Counted from the first letter of the stretch, positions 1 through 6,419 are shown. The stretch is DNA of 7,384 nt from Clostridium sp. UBA5530 (GCA_002423705.1 DINW01000088.1:26840-34223); one strand, 5' to 3'. Made by a program: numbers and translations. The notes: generated from the letters alone by a model not told the origin.

Positions 1-192
1 CTTAATGGACAGATAGTAAGAGGAATTCCAGAATTGACAGAACAGGTTTTAAAAGAAGCTGATTTGGTTATGATAACTACTGCCCATAGCAATGTAGATT
101 ATGATTTTGTTCAAAAGAACTCCATAGCTATATTTGATACGAAGAATGCCATGAAAAAAATAGAAAACAGAGATAATATAGAGATTTTATAG
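1..192 (+). CDS. UDP-GlcNAc 6-dehydrogenase (WbpA-like), C-terminal fragment
   Basis: Only the last 63 codons of this gene are present; it is open at the left edge and ends at TAG 190-192. The translation contains ADLVMITTAHSNVDYDF followed by IFDTKNAMK. This matches the C-terminal UDP-binding domain of the UDP-glucose/UDP-GlcNAc/UDP-ManNAc dehydrogenase family, where a (T)xHxxYD segment and a D(T/S)xN segment are conserved. Full-length members oxidise the C6 hydroxyl of a UDP-sugar to a carboxylate using two NAD+. The catalytic Cys and the Rossmann domain lie outside the window, so substrate cannot be read from this fragment. The downstream wbpI/B/D/E-like genes make UDP-GlcNAc the best inference, as for P. 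aeruginosa WbpA. A UDP-ManNAc dehydrogenase (WecC-like) is the main alternative. The stop codon overlaps the ribosome binding site of the next gene, so the two are probably co-transcribed and translationally coupled. Confidence 0.82.
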   Translation, partial: LNGQIVRGIPELTEQVLKEADLVMITTAHSNVDYDFVQKNSIAIFDTKNAMKKIENRDNIEIL

Positions 193-203
193 GAGAAAAT
201 ACT

Positions 204-1283
204 ATGAAAATTGTAACTATTGTGGGAGCTAGACCTCAATTTATAAAGGCAGCAGCAGTGTCTAGAGTTATAAGAGAAACCTGTGAAGAAATCTTAGTTC
301 ATACAGGGCAGCATTATGATAATAATATGTCAGACATATTTTTTGAAGAACTTCATATACCAAAACCTAATTATAACCTAGGGGTTGGGTCAGGAAGCCA
401 TGGAAAACAAACTGCAGAGATGATTATTGGAATAGAAGAGATACTTTTAAAGGAAAAGCCAGATTATATAATGCTTTATGGAGATACTAATTCTACTTTA
501 GCAGGGGCTATTGCAGCTTCAAAGATACTTATTCCTATTATACATATTGAAGCTGGTCTTAGATCCTTTAATATGGCAATGCCAGAGGAACAAAATAGAA
601 TTTTAACGGATAGAATATCAAAATATCTATTCTGCCCTACAGAAGTAGCAGTTAAGAATCTTAAAGATGAAGGTATAACAAAAGGGGTATACAATGTGGG
701 GGATGTTATGTGTGATGCAGTTATGTATTATTCTGCTATCATGGAAAAGTATCCTAGCCAATACTTTTTTTCAAGATTAAAAGGAATCTATGAGGAGATC
801 CCTAATTTGGAAAAATGGTATCTTGCTACAGTTCATAGGGCCGAGAACACAGATAACATAGAAAAGGTAAGGGAAATATTGGGGGCCTTTGAAGCCATGG
901 ATGAAAAGGTGATCTTTCCAGTTCATCCTCGTACAAAGAAGCTAGTGACACAGTTAAGGGAAAGAAATCAATATAGGAATATTGTTTTTGTTGAACCTAT
1001 AGGATATTTAGATATGCTTTATTTCACAAAGAATGCTAAAAAGGTATTAACAGACTCAGGTGGACTTCAGAAGGAAGCTTATATATTAAATACTCCAGCA
1101 GTAACTGTAAGGGATCAAACAGAATGGGTTGAAACTCTTATAGGAAATCATAATATATTAGCTAAGCCTAATAAGGAAGATATACTAAAGAAAGTTTTTG
1201 AAACTAATATAGATGAAACTAAAAAACACCATCATTATGGTCAGGGAGATGCAGCAAATAAAATATGTTCTATATTAGAATAA
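204..1283 (+). CDS. wbpI: Non-hydrolysing UDP-sugar 2-epimerase, WbpI-like (UDP-GlcNAc3NAcA 2-epimerase)
   Basis: This 359-residue cytoplasmic enzyme is a full-length member of the WecB/WbpI 2-epimerase family (GT-B fold). Visible motifs are GARPQFIK (8-15), HTGQHYD (33-39), YGDTNS (92-97), HIEAGLRSFN (114-123), PEEQNR (127-132), TVHRAENTD (209-217), HPRTK (241-245) and LTDSGGLQKEA (282-292). By family knowledge, D94, E116, E128/E129 and H211 are the catalytic or substrate-contacting acidic and histidine positions. From memory, the N-terminal segment FFEEL...IPKPNYNL and the SHGKQT loop resemble WbpI more than housekeeping MnaA/WecB. The proposed reaction is UDP-GlcNAc3NAcA to UDP-ManNAc3NAcA, the last step of the pathway. 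The start is supported by AGGAGA at 191-196, seven bases upstream and overlapping the previous stop. Plain UDP-GlcNAc/UDP-ManNAc epimerisation remains possible, but the four neighbouring genes favour the diacetamido substrate. Confidence 0.85.
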   Translation: MKIVTIVGARPQFIKAAAVSRVIRETCEEILVHTGQHYDNNMSDIFFEELHIPKPNYNLGVGSGSHGKQTAEMIIGIEEILLKEKPDYIMLYGDTNSTLAGAIAASKILIPIIHIEAGLRSFNMAMPEEQNRILTDRISKYLFCPTEVAVKNLKDEGITKGVYNVGDVMCDAVMYYSAIMEKYPSQYFFSRLKGIYEEIPNLEKWYLATVHRAENTDNIEKVREILGAFEAMDEKVIFPVHPRTKKLVTQLRERNQYRNIVFVEPIGYLDMLYFTKNAKKVLTDSGGLQKEAYILNTPAVTVRDQTEWVETLIGNHNILAKPNKEDILKKVFETNIDETKKHHHYGQGDAANKICSILE

Positions 1284-1302
1284 ATTAGAGGAGAGAATAA
1301 CT

Positions 1303-2373
1303 ATGAAATATGCATTAATAGGATGTGGACGTATTTCAGTAAATCATGTGGCGGCAGCTAAAGAGAATAATTTAGAAATAGTAGCTTTATGTGATATAGT
1401 AGCTGAAAATATAGAGGATAAATTTGATAAATTTCACCTTGCTGATTCAGTTAAAAAATATTTAGATTACAAGGAAATGCTTAAAAATGAAAAGCCGAAG
1501 CTAGTAGCTATAGCTACAGAAAGTGGTAAGCATGCAGATATAGCTGTGGATTGTATCAATGCTGGCTGCAATGTAATAATAGAAAAGCCTATAGCTTTAT
1601 CTCTTCAGGATGCAGACAGGATAATCATGGCTGCAGAGAAAAATGGTGTGAAGGTTTGTGCTTGCCACCAAAATAGATTCAATAAATCTATTCAAAAAAT
1701 CCGTGAAGCTGTGGAGGAAAATAGATTCGGGAGATTATTTCATGGTACAGCACATATAAGATGGAATAGAGGAGAGGATTATTATAAACAGGCACCATGG
1801 AGAGGAACTTGGGAGCAGGATGGTGGAGCTCTTATGAATCAATGTATACACAACATTGATCTTCTGCGTTGGATGATGGGAGACGACATAGAAGAGGTAG
1901 TAGGATTTACCGATAGACTTTGTCATGACTATATAGATGCTGAGGACCTAGGGGTAGCATTAGTTAGATTCAAAAATGGAGCCTATGGAATAATAGAAGG
2001 TACCACTAATATATATCCTCAAAATCTAGAAGAAACTCTATATATTTTTGGAGAAAAAGGTACAGTAAAGGCTGGAGGAAAGTCAGTAAACATAATAGAA
2101 GAGTGGAGATTTGCTGATGGCATTGACAATGCTGAAGAAGTAAAGGAAAAGTTCCATGAGAATCCACCTAATGTATATGGATTTGGACACAATCCCCTTT
2201 ATGCAGATGTTATAGAGGCTATAAATAATGATAGACCACCCTATGTGGATGGTTATGCAGGTAAAAGAGCACTGGAACTTGTTCTTGCCATATATAAGGC
2301 TGGTTATGAAGGAAAATCTGTTAAGCTTCCCCTTGATAAATGCAGCACACTAGATTTTAAAGGCAGGTTTTAA
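1303..2373 (+). CDS. wbpB: Gfo/Idh/MocA NAD-dependent sugar-uronate 3-dehydrogenase (WbpB/WlbA-like)
   Basis: This 356-residue protein starts with a dinucleotide-binding fold (GCGRIS at 7-12, acidic D31 at the end of the second strand) and carries the family EKP signature at 94-96. The second signature, GGALMNQCIHNIDLLRW (174-190), includes H183 and D186. K95 and H183 are the expected catalytic pair by comparison with the family. The proposed role is oxidation of the C3 hydroxyl of UDP-GlcNAcA to the 3-keto sugar, which the aminotransferase encoded at 2952-4067 would then aminate. In P. aeruginosa, bound NADH is re-oxidised by the 2-oxoglutarate made in that transamination; whether this enzyme does the same cannot be read from sequence. 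As I recall them, P. aeruginosa WbpB is shorter and this protein is closer in length and layout to Bordetella WlbA. The start has a strong AGAGGAG site at 1287-1293. The family is broad, so the substrate call rests on the neighbours. Confidence 0.82.
   Translation: MKYALIGCGRISVNHVAAAKENNLEIVALCDIVAENIEDKFDKFHLADSVKKYLDYKEMLKNEKPKLVAIATESGKHADIAVDCINAGCNVIIEKPIALSLQDADRIIMAAEKNGVKVCACHQNRFNKSIQKIREAVEENRFGRLFHGTAHIRWNRGEDYYKQAPWRGTWEQDGGALMNQCIHNIDLLRWMMGDDIEEVVGFTDRLCHDYIDAEDLGVALVRFKNGAYGIIEGTTNIYPQNLEETLYIFGEKGTVKAGGKSVNIIEEWRFADGIDNAEEVKEKFHENPPNVYGFGHNPLYADVIEAINNDRPPYVDGYAGKRALELVLAIYKAGYEGKSVKLPLDKCSTLDFKGRF
2361..2367 (+). promoter_or_regulatory. Ribosome binding site inside the end of the oxidoreductase gene
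   Basis: AGGCAGG lies within the last codons of the oxidoreductase gene, seven bases before the ATG at 2375. Only one base separates the upstream TAA (2371-2373) from this ATG. The acetyltransferase is therefore probably translated by re-initiation or coupling, which would keep the two enzymes at matched levels. It is weaker than the AGAGGAG and GGGAGGA sites of its neighbours. Confidence 0.55.
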
Positions 2374-2374
2374 A

Positions 2375-2938
2375 ATGAGTGATTATTTTGTTCATGAAAG
2401 CAGCTATGTAGACGAGGGTACTATCATTGGAAAGGGATCAAAGATATGGTTTTTTTGCCATATTCAAAAAGGTGCTGTAATAGGAGAAAATTGTTCCTTT
2501 GGACAAAATGTCAATGTCAGTAACAATGTGACAATTGGCAACAATGTTAAGGTGCAGAATAATGTATCTATTTATGAAGGAGTTCAGCTGGAGGACTATG
2601 TTTTCTGTGGACCTTCCATGGTATTTACCAATGATCTGACACCAAGAGCAAAGTATCCTAAAGGTACCGCTGGATATAAGAAAACCCTAGTAAAAGAAGG
2701 AGCCAGTATAGGGGCTAATGCCACAGTAGTATGCGGACATACCATAGGAAAGTGGGCTCTTATAGGTTCTGGGGCAGTGGTTACCAGGGATGTTCCTGAT
2801 TATGCTTTAATGCTAGGGGTTCCTGCAAAACAAAAAGGATGGGTATGCCAGTGTGGAGAAATCCTGGGGAAAAATCTTCTTTGTAAGGAATGTGGCAGAC
2901 AGTATAAAGAAGAAAATAATACCTTAAGCCTTAAATAG
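2375..2938 (+). CDS. wbpD: UDP-GlcNAc3NA 3-N-acetyltransferase (WbpD/WlbB-like) with Cys4 tail
   Basis: This 187-residue protein is a left-handed beta-helix acyltransferase. Imperfect hexapeptide repeats run from about residue 12 to 70 (IIGKGS, VIGENC, TIGNNV) and again from about 105 to 140 (SIGANA, TIGKWA, LIGSGA). A loop at 78-99 contains CGPSMVFTND; N86 corresponds, as far as I can align by eye, to the Asn implicated in catalysis in Bordetella WlbB. The proposed reaction is acetyl-CoA-dependent N-acetylation of the 3-amino group to give UDP-GlcNAc3NAcA. The segment ending in LGVPAKQKGW (147-156) is typical of WbpD. After it comes a short tail with CxC (C158, C160) and CxxC (C170, C173), which looks like a small zinc ribbon. 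The gene starts one base after the preceding stop and ends within the next gene's ribosome binding site. A closely related N-acyltransferase using a different acyl-CoA cannot be excluded. Confidence 0.87.
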   Translation: MSDYFVHESSYVDEGTIIGKGSKIWFFCHIQKGAVIGENCSFGQNVNVSNNVTIGNNVKVQNNVSIYEGVQLEDYVFCGPSMVFTNDLTPRAKYPKGTAGYKKTLVKEGASIGANATVVCGHTIGKWALIGSGAVVTRDVPDYALMLGVPAKQKGWVCQCGEILGKNLLCKECGRQYKEENNTLSLK

Positions 2939-2951
2939 GGAGGAAAAATAT

Positions 2952-4067
2952 ATGCAATTTATAGATTTAAAAGCTCAATATGAAAAGCTGCAAGAAGAAA
3001 TAAATGAGAATATAAGAAAAGTACTGAATCACGGAAAGTACATAATGGGTCCAGAGGTTTTGGAACTTGAAGAAAACCTTAAACAATATGTAGGTACTAA
3101 GTACTGCGTTACATGTTCTAATGGAACTGATGCTTTATCTATGGTTTTGATGGCATGGAACATAGGGCAAGGAGATGCAGTTTTCCTTCCAACCTTCACC
3201 TTCATGGCTACGGCAGAGGTGGTTAGTTTAAGAGGGGCTACACCTATATTTGTGGATATAGATTTAGATACCTTCAATATGGATGTTAATAGTCTTGAAA
3301 AGGCAATAGAAAAGGTTAATAAGGAAGGAAGGCTTACTCCAAAAGTTATAATTCCTGTGGATTTATTTGGTATGCCTGCAGATTATGATGCCATAACAGA
3401 AGTAGCCAAGAAACATAACCTATTGGTATTGGAAGATGGAGCTCAGGGCTTTGGTGGAACTTTTAATGGAAAGAGAGCTTGCAGCTTTGGTGATGCAGCA
3501 ACTACTTCCTTTTTTCCTGCTAAGCCATTAGGCTGCTATGGTGATGGAGGAGCTATCTTTACTGATGATGATGAACTTTATAATGTGCTTACATCCATAA
3601 GAGTTCACGGTAAAGGCATGGAAAAGTATGATAATGTAAGAGTAGGGCTCAATGCAAGACTAGACACTTTACAAGGAGCAATACTTCTGCCAAAGCTTAG
3701 AGCATTTTCAGACTATGAATTAGAGGCTCGTCATAGATGGGCTAATTTATATACAGAAGAATTAAAAACTGTTGTAAAGACACCTGTGGTTCCAGAAGGA
3801 TTTACCTCTAGCTGGGCACAATATACTATACTTTTAAATAGTGAAGATGAAAGAAATTTATTGCAGCAAAAGCTAAAGGACAAAGGCATACCTACCATGG
3901 TTTATTATCCAAAGCCTTTGCATCAACAGACTGTATATCAAGAATTAGGGTATAAAAAGGGTGACTTCCCTAATGCAGAAAAGGCATCAACTTGCGTATT
4001 AAGCCTTCCAATGCACCCATATTTAGATGAAAAACAGGTGAAATTCATAACAGATGCTATCAGGTGA
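2952..4067 (+). CDS. wbpE: PLP-dependent UDP-3-keto-GlcNAcA aminotransferase (WbpE-like, DegT/DnrJ/EryC1/StrS family)
   Basis: This 371-residue protein is a full-length sugar aminotransferase. Family motifs are MQFIDLKAQY at the N-terminus, the HGKYIMGPEVLELE stretch (27-40), SNGTDAL (56-62), PTFTFMATAE (80-89), EDGAQ (161-165), the Schiff-base lysine K191 in FFPAKPLGCYGDGGA, and GLNARLDTLQGAIL (232-245). The C-terminal YYPKPLHQQ (318-326) is also typical. D162 should pair with the PLP pyridine nitrogen. The proposed reaction transfers an amino group from glutamate to the 3-keto sugar made by the oxidoreductase encoded at 1303-2373, giving UDP-GlcNAc3NA for the acetyltransferase. It is the last gene of the operon visible here. 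GGGAGGA at 2938-2944 overlaps the upstream stop codon and fixes the start. The family also makes other amino sugars, but the surrounding enzyme set matches WbpE closely. Confidence 0.88.
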   Translation: MQFIDLKAQYEKLQEEINENIRKVLNHGKYIMGPEVLELEENLKQYVGTKYCVTCSNGTDALSMVLMAWNIGQGDAVFLPTFTFMATAEVVSLRGATPIFVDIDLDTFNMDVNSLEKAIEKVNKEGRLTPKVIIPVDLFGMPADYDAITEVAKKHNLLVLEDGAQGFGGTFNGKRACSFGDAATTSFFPAKPLGCYGDGGAIFTDDDELYNVLTSIRVHGKGMEKYDNVRVGLNARLDTLQGAILLPKLRAFSDYELEARHRWANLYTEELKTVVKTPVVPEGFTSSWAQYTILLNSEDERNLLQQKLKDKGIPTMVYYPKPLHQQTVYQELGYKKGDFPNAEKASTCVLSLPMHPYLDEKQVKFITDAIR

Positions 4068-4177
4068 AACATAATTTGAACTTGATCCAAATAGTTAGTT
4101 GAACTTATGTATTTAACATAGATATATGCTAAAGAATGAAAAAAATTTTTACAGTTAAATTCACTAAATAGCTTATG

Positions 4178-4219
4178 AAATTTAAGACAGCTACTATATT
4201 TAATAGCTGTCTTAAATTA
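4178..4219 (+). terminator. Hairpin downstream of wbpE, possible terminator
   Basis: The arms at 4179-4193 and 4204-4218 are perfectly complementary over 15 bp, with the core AAGACAGCT/AGCTGTCTT and a 10-base AT-rich loop. It lies about 110 bases after the wbpE-like stop. The thymine tract is poor, because the only T/A-rich sequence belongs to the stem. It could terminate the operon in either direction, or it could be an RNA-stabilising hairpin. Confidence 0.45.
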
Positions 4220-4235
4220 TGAATTAATGCTAAAA

Positions 4236-4272
4236 AGTAAGAAATCTTTGCAAATTTTTAGTAAGAAATCTT
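4236..4272 (+). repeat. 13-bp direct repeat upstream of the LCP gene
   Basis: AGTAAGAAATCTT occurs exactly twice, at 4236-4248 and 4260-4272, with starts 24 bases apart. The second copy overlaps the first bases of a possible -35 box at 4271. Paired direct repeats in this position could be a binding site for a response regulator or other dimeric regulator. That role is inferred from position only. Confidence 0.5.
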
Positions 4273-4299
4273 GATAATAAATCCTTTAAGTAATAAACT
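4271..4299 (+). promoter_or_regulatory. Possible sigma-A-type promoter for the LCP gene
   Basis: TTGATA (4271-4276) and TAAACT (4294-4299) are separated by 17 bases. They match the -35 and -10 consensus at five and four of six positions respectively. Transcription would start near 4306, giving a leader of about 38 bases that contains the AGGGGG ribosome binding site at 4333-4338. In such AT-rich DNA chance matches are common. Confidence 0.35.
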
Positions 4300-4343
4300 A
4301 AATAAGTAATAGGGATAGCTATAACATTTATCAGGGGGCAAAA

Positions 4344-5273
4344 ATGAGAGATAAAAGAATAAAAAACAAGGGTAAAAATAAAAAACTTAAGATAACCCTT
4401 ATAACTTTAATTGTAATAATATGTACAATAGGTATTGTAATTGGAGGATTTGTTTACAATAAACTATCTAAAATTAATACTAATAGTATAAATGTTAAGG
4501 ATAGTGAAATAGGAATAGATTCTGAAACCAAGGAAAAGGAAAAAAAGAAAGATGTAACATCCATAGCACTTTTAGGATTAGATAAAGAAGAAAATGCTAC
4601 AGATGTAAATATGGTCTTAACTTTAGATGATGATAACAAGGAAATGAGGCTTTTATCTATACTAAGAGATTCATACATATATTATGGGGATGATAAGACA
4701 AATAAATTGAATTATGCAATACATTACGGAGGCCCTGTAAATACTCTTAAGGTTATAAACCAAACCTATAACACTGCCATAAGAGATTATATTTTGATAG
4801 ATTTCAATGGCATAAGCAATGTTATTGATGCCTTGGGAGGAATACCTATGTATTTAGAACCGGAAGAAATTGAAATGATGGTATCAAATAGGAATCTAAA
4901 GGTTGGAAACAATGTTATAAATGGCGAAGAAGCTTTAAGTTACATAAGAATACGGCATATAGATAGTGACTTTAAGAGAACTCAACGACAAAGAAATGTC
5001 ATTCAGGCCATATATAATAAAATGAAATCCATGTCCTTAGGTCAAGCTAATAAATTTATAGATGTGGCCCTTAAAAATGTGGAAACTAGTCTTTCTTATA
5101 CAGAAATACTATCATTAGGACAAAAGATATTATCTTATGGAGGAAAGCCATTAAAAGAAGGAAGAATACCGCTAGATGGAACGTGGAGACAGGGAGAAGA
5201 GAAAATTTATTATATGAAATGGGATAAGGAGCCTAATTTAAAGTATGTTCATGACTTCATATATGGAGAATAA
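4344..5273 (+). CDS. LytR-CpsA-Psr (LCP) family polymer-peptidoglycan ligase
   Basis: This 309-residue protein has a basic N-terminus (about 1-16), one membrane segment (about 17-38) and a charged linker rich in Lys/Glu (about 50-70), followed by the extracellular LCP domain. Visible LCP features are LLGLD (76-80), D87, LSILRDSYI (104-112), DYILIDFNG (148-156), GGIPMYL (165-171), the YIRIRHIDSDFKRTQRQR block (200-217) with R212 and R215, and a late PLDGTW (276-281). LCP enzymes move phosphate-linked glycopolymers from undecaprenyl carriers to peptidoglycan outside the membrane. Its position beside a sugar-nucleotide operon suggests it attaches the polymer built from that sugar. Its first metal-binding loop is short and lacks the arginines usual after GxD and before the second Asp, while the second LCP protein of this window has both. 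AGGGGG at 4333-4338 supports the ATG. The LCP fold is clear; activity and polymer specificity are inferred. Confidence 0.87.
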   Translation: MRDKRIKNKGKNKKLKITLITLIVIICTIGIVIGGFVYNKLSKINTNSINVKDSEIGIDSETKEKEKKKDVTSIALLGLDKEENATDVNMVLTLDDDNKEMRLLSILRDSYIYYGDDKTNKLNYAIHYGGPVNTLKVINQTYNTAIRDYILIDFNGISNVIDALGGIPMYLEPEEIEMMVSNRNLKVGNNVINGEEALSYIRIRHIDSDFKRTQRQRNVIQAIYNKMKSMSLGQANKFIDVALKNVETSLSYTEILSLGQKILSYGGKPLKEGRIPLDGTWRQGEEKIYYMKWDKEPNLKYVHDFIYGE

Positions 5274-5300
5274 TCAAGTGAAACTTAGTTTGGACCATAG

Positions 5301-5344
5301 CTGCTGTAACACTCCAACCTAAAAGGAATGGAGTGTTACAGCAG
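5301..5344 (+). terminator. 16-bp perfect hairpin between the LCP gene and galE
   Basis: CTGCTGTAACACTCCA (5301-5316) and its exact reverse complement (5329-5344) form a stem. The loop can add a further CCT/AGG pairing (5318-5320 with 5324-5326). It starts 28 bases after the LCP stop, a usual terminator position. No thymine run follows it (GTAGACATCAG), so an ordinary intrinsic terminator is doubtful. It may instead act as a processing or stability element between two co-transcribed genes. If it does terminate, galE must have its own promoter in the short remaining gap, and I see no good one. Confidence 0.42.
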
Positions 5345-5382
5345 GTAGACATCAGATTAATTATAATGAGGAGGTAATTTAT

Positions 5383-6399
5383 ATGTCAGTATTAATAACT
5401 GGGGGAGCTGGCTATATAGGAACTCATACTTGTATAGAAATGCTTAACGCAGGTTATGACATTGTAGTTGTAGATAATTTCTGCAATAGTAAACCTGAAG
5501 CCTTAAAGAGAGTAAAGGAAATAACAGGGAAAGATTTCAAATCCTACAATGTTGATATCTTAAATGAAAAAGAACTTTCTAAGGTTTTTAAGGAAAATAC
5601 TATAGATGCTGTAATTCATTTTGCAGGGCTTAAGGCTGTTGGGGAATCCGTAGATAAGCCTATAGAGTACTATCATAATAATATAACAGGAACTTTAATT
5701 CTTTGTCAGGTAATGAGAGAGCATAACGTAAAGAAAATAGTATTTAGTTCTTCAGCTACAGTATATGGTATGGAGAATAAGGTGCCATTTTCAGAAGATA
5801 TGCCTACAGCAAGTGCCACTAACCCCTATGGCAGCACTAAGCTTTTCATAGAGCAAATCCTTCAAGATATATATGTTTCAGATAATCAATGGAGCATATC
5901 TCTTTTAAGATATTTTAATCCTATAGGAGCTCATGACAGTGGACGAATAGGGGAAGACCCCAACGGAATTCCAAATAATTTAATGCCTTATATAACTCAA
6001 GTGGCAGTAGGAAAAAGACCCTGTTTAAGGGTATTTGGCAACGATTATGATACCCATGATGGTACAGGGGTTAGAGATTATATACATGTGGTAGACTTAG
6101 CAAAAGGGCACCTTAAAGCAGTAGATAGGATTTTAAATACAAAAGGTATAAATGCTTACAATCTAGGAACAGGTATTGGGTATAGTGTTCTTGATGTGGT
6201 AAAGAGTTTTGAAGAAACTTCTGGAATACACATACCCTATGAGATAGTAGATAGAAGGCCTGGAGATATAGCAACCTGCTATGCAGATTCTAAGAAGGCT
6301 TTTACAGAACTAGGATGGAAGGCTGAAAAAGATATAAAGGATATGTGCAGAGATTCTTGGAAATGGCAAAAACAAAATCCTAAGGGATATGAAGAATAG
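5383..6399 (+). CDS. galE: UDP-glucose (UDP-GlcNAc) 4-epimerase GalE
   Basis: This 338-residue cytoplasmic enzyme of the extended short-chain dehydrogenase family interconverts UDP-Glc and UDP-Gal with bound NAD. The nucleotide-binding motif GGAGYIG is at 7-13, VDNFCNS at 30-36, HFAG at 79-82, catalytic S124 in SSSATVYG, and Y149 and K153 in NPYGSTK. These fall at the same numbers as in E. coli GalE. RYFNPIGAH (176-184), RDYIHVVDLA (231-240) and RRPGD (291-295) complete the family pattern. Residue 299, a tyrosine in E. coli, is cysteine here, as in the human enzyme that also accepts UDP-GlcNAc/GalNAc. The enzyme may therefore supply both UDP-Gal and UDP-GalNAc for surface polymers; that is inference. 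The start is fixed by a very strong GAGGAGGT at 5368-5375. No galK or galT is next to it, and LCP genes lie on both sides, so a cell-wall role is more likely than galactose catabolism. Confidence 0.95.
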   Translation: MSVLITGGAGYIGTHTCIEMLNAGYDIVVVDNFCNSKPEALKRVKEITGKDFKSYNVDILNEKELSKVFKENTIDAVIHFAGLKAVGESVDKPIEYYHNNITGTLILCQVMREHNVKKIVFSSSATVYGMENKVPFSEDMPTASATNPYGSTKLFIEQILQDIYVSDNQWSISLLRYFNPIGAHDSGRIGEDPNGIPNNLMPYITQVAVGKRPCLRVFGNDYDTHDGTGVRDYIHVVDLAKGHLKAVDRILNTKGINAYNLGTGIGYSVLDVVKSFEETSGIHIPYEIVDRRPGDIATCYADSKKAFTELGWKAEKDIKDMCRDSWKWQKQNPKGYEE

Positions 6400-6419
6400 A
6401 TAAAAAATGTGGAAAATAT

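Larger units (their letters stand above)
4068..4343 (+). other. Intergenic region between the wbp-like operon and the LCP gene
   Basis: This stretch of 276 bases has no convincing gene and is much more AT-rich than the flanking genes. It contains an 8-base direct repeat TTGAACTT (4076-4083 and 4099-4106), a run of seven A followed by five T (4139-4150), a strong hairpin (4179-4218), a 13-base direct repeat (4236-4248 and 4260-4272) and a possible promoter (4271-4299). It looks like the end of one transcription unit and the control region of the next. Confidence 0.7.

Noticed and set aside
476..694. Minus-strand open frame inside the 2-epimerase gene
   Set aside because: It lies wholly inside a gene with conserved family motifs, has no recognisable domain, and is a frame shadow. 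The same applies to minus-strand frames at 1735-1926, 3029-3277, 4454-4678 and 6279-6461.
204..1283. Annotation as housekeeping UDP-GlcNAc 2-epimerase (MnaA/WecB) for a simple ManNAc or ManNAcA pathway
   Set aside because: It is possible from the fold alone, but adjacent oxidoreductase, acetyltransferase and aminotransferase genes would then have no role. The WbpI-like assignment explains all five genes.
4099..4128. TTGAAC plus TATATG as a promoter in the wbpE-LCP gap
   Set aside because: The -10 match is poor, the TTGAACTT is part of a short repeat, and the transcript would have to pass the hairpin at 4179-4218 before reaching the LCP gene.
4139..4150. A7T5 run as a terminator or insertion scar
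   Set aside because: There is no GC-containing stem around it and no target-site duplication or inverted terminal repeats. It is most simply AT-rich intergenic DNA.
5362..5367. Perfect TATAAT just upstream of galE as a -10 box
   Set aside because: The start would fall near 5374, inside the GAGGAGGT ribosome binding site, and the sequence 17 bases upstream (CAGCAG, in the hairpin arm) is not a -35 box.
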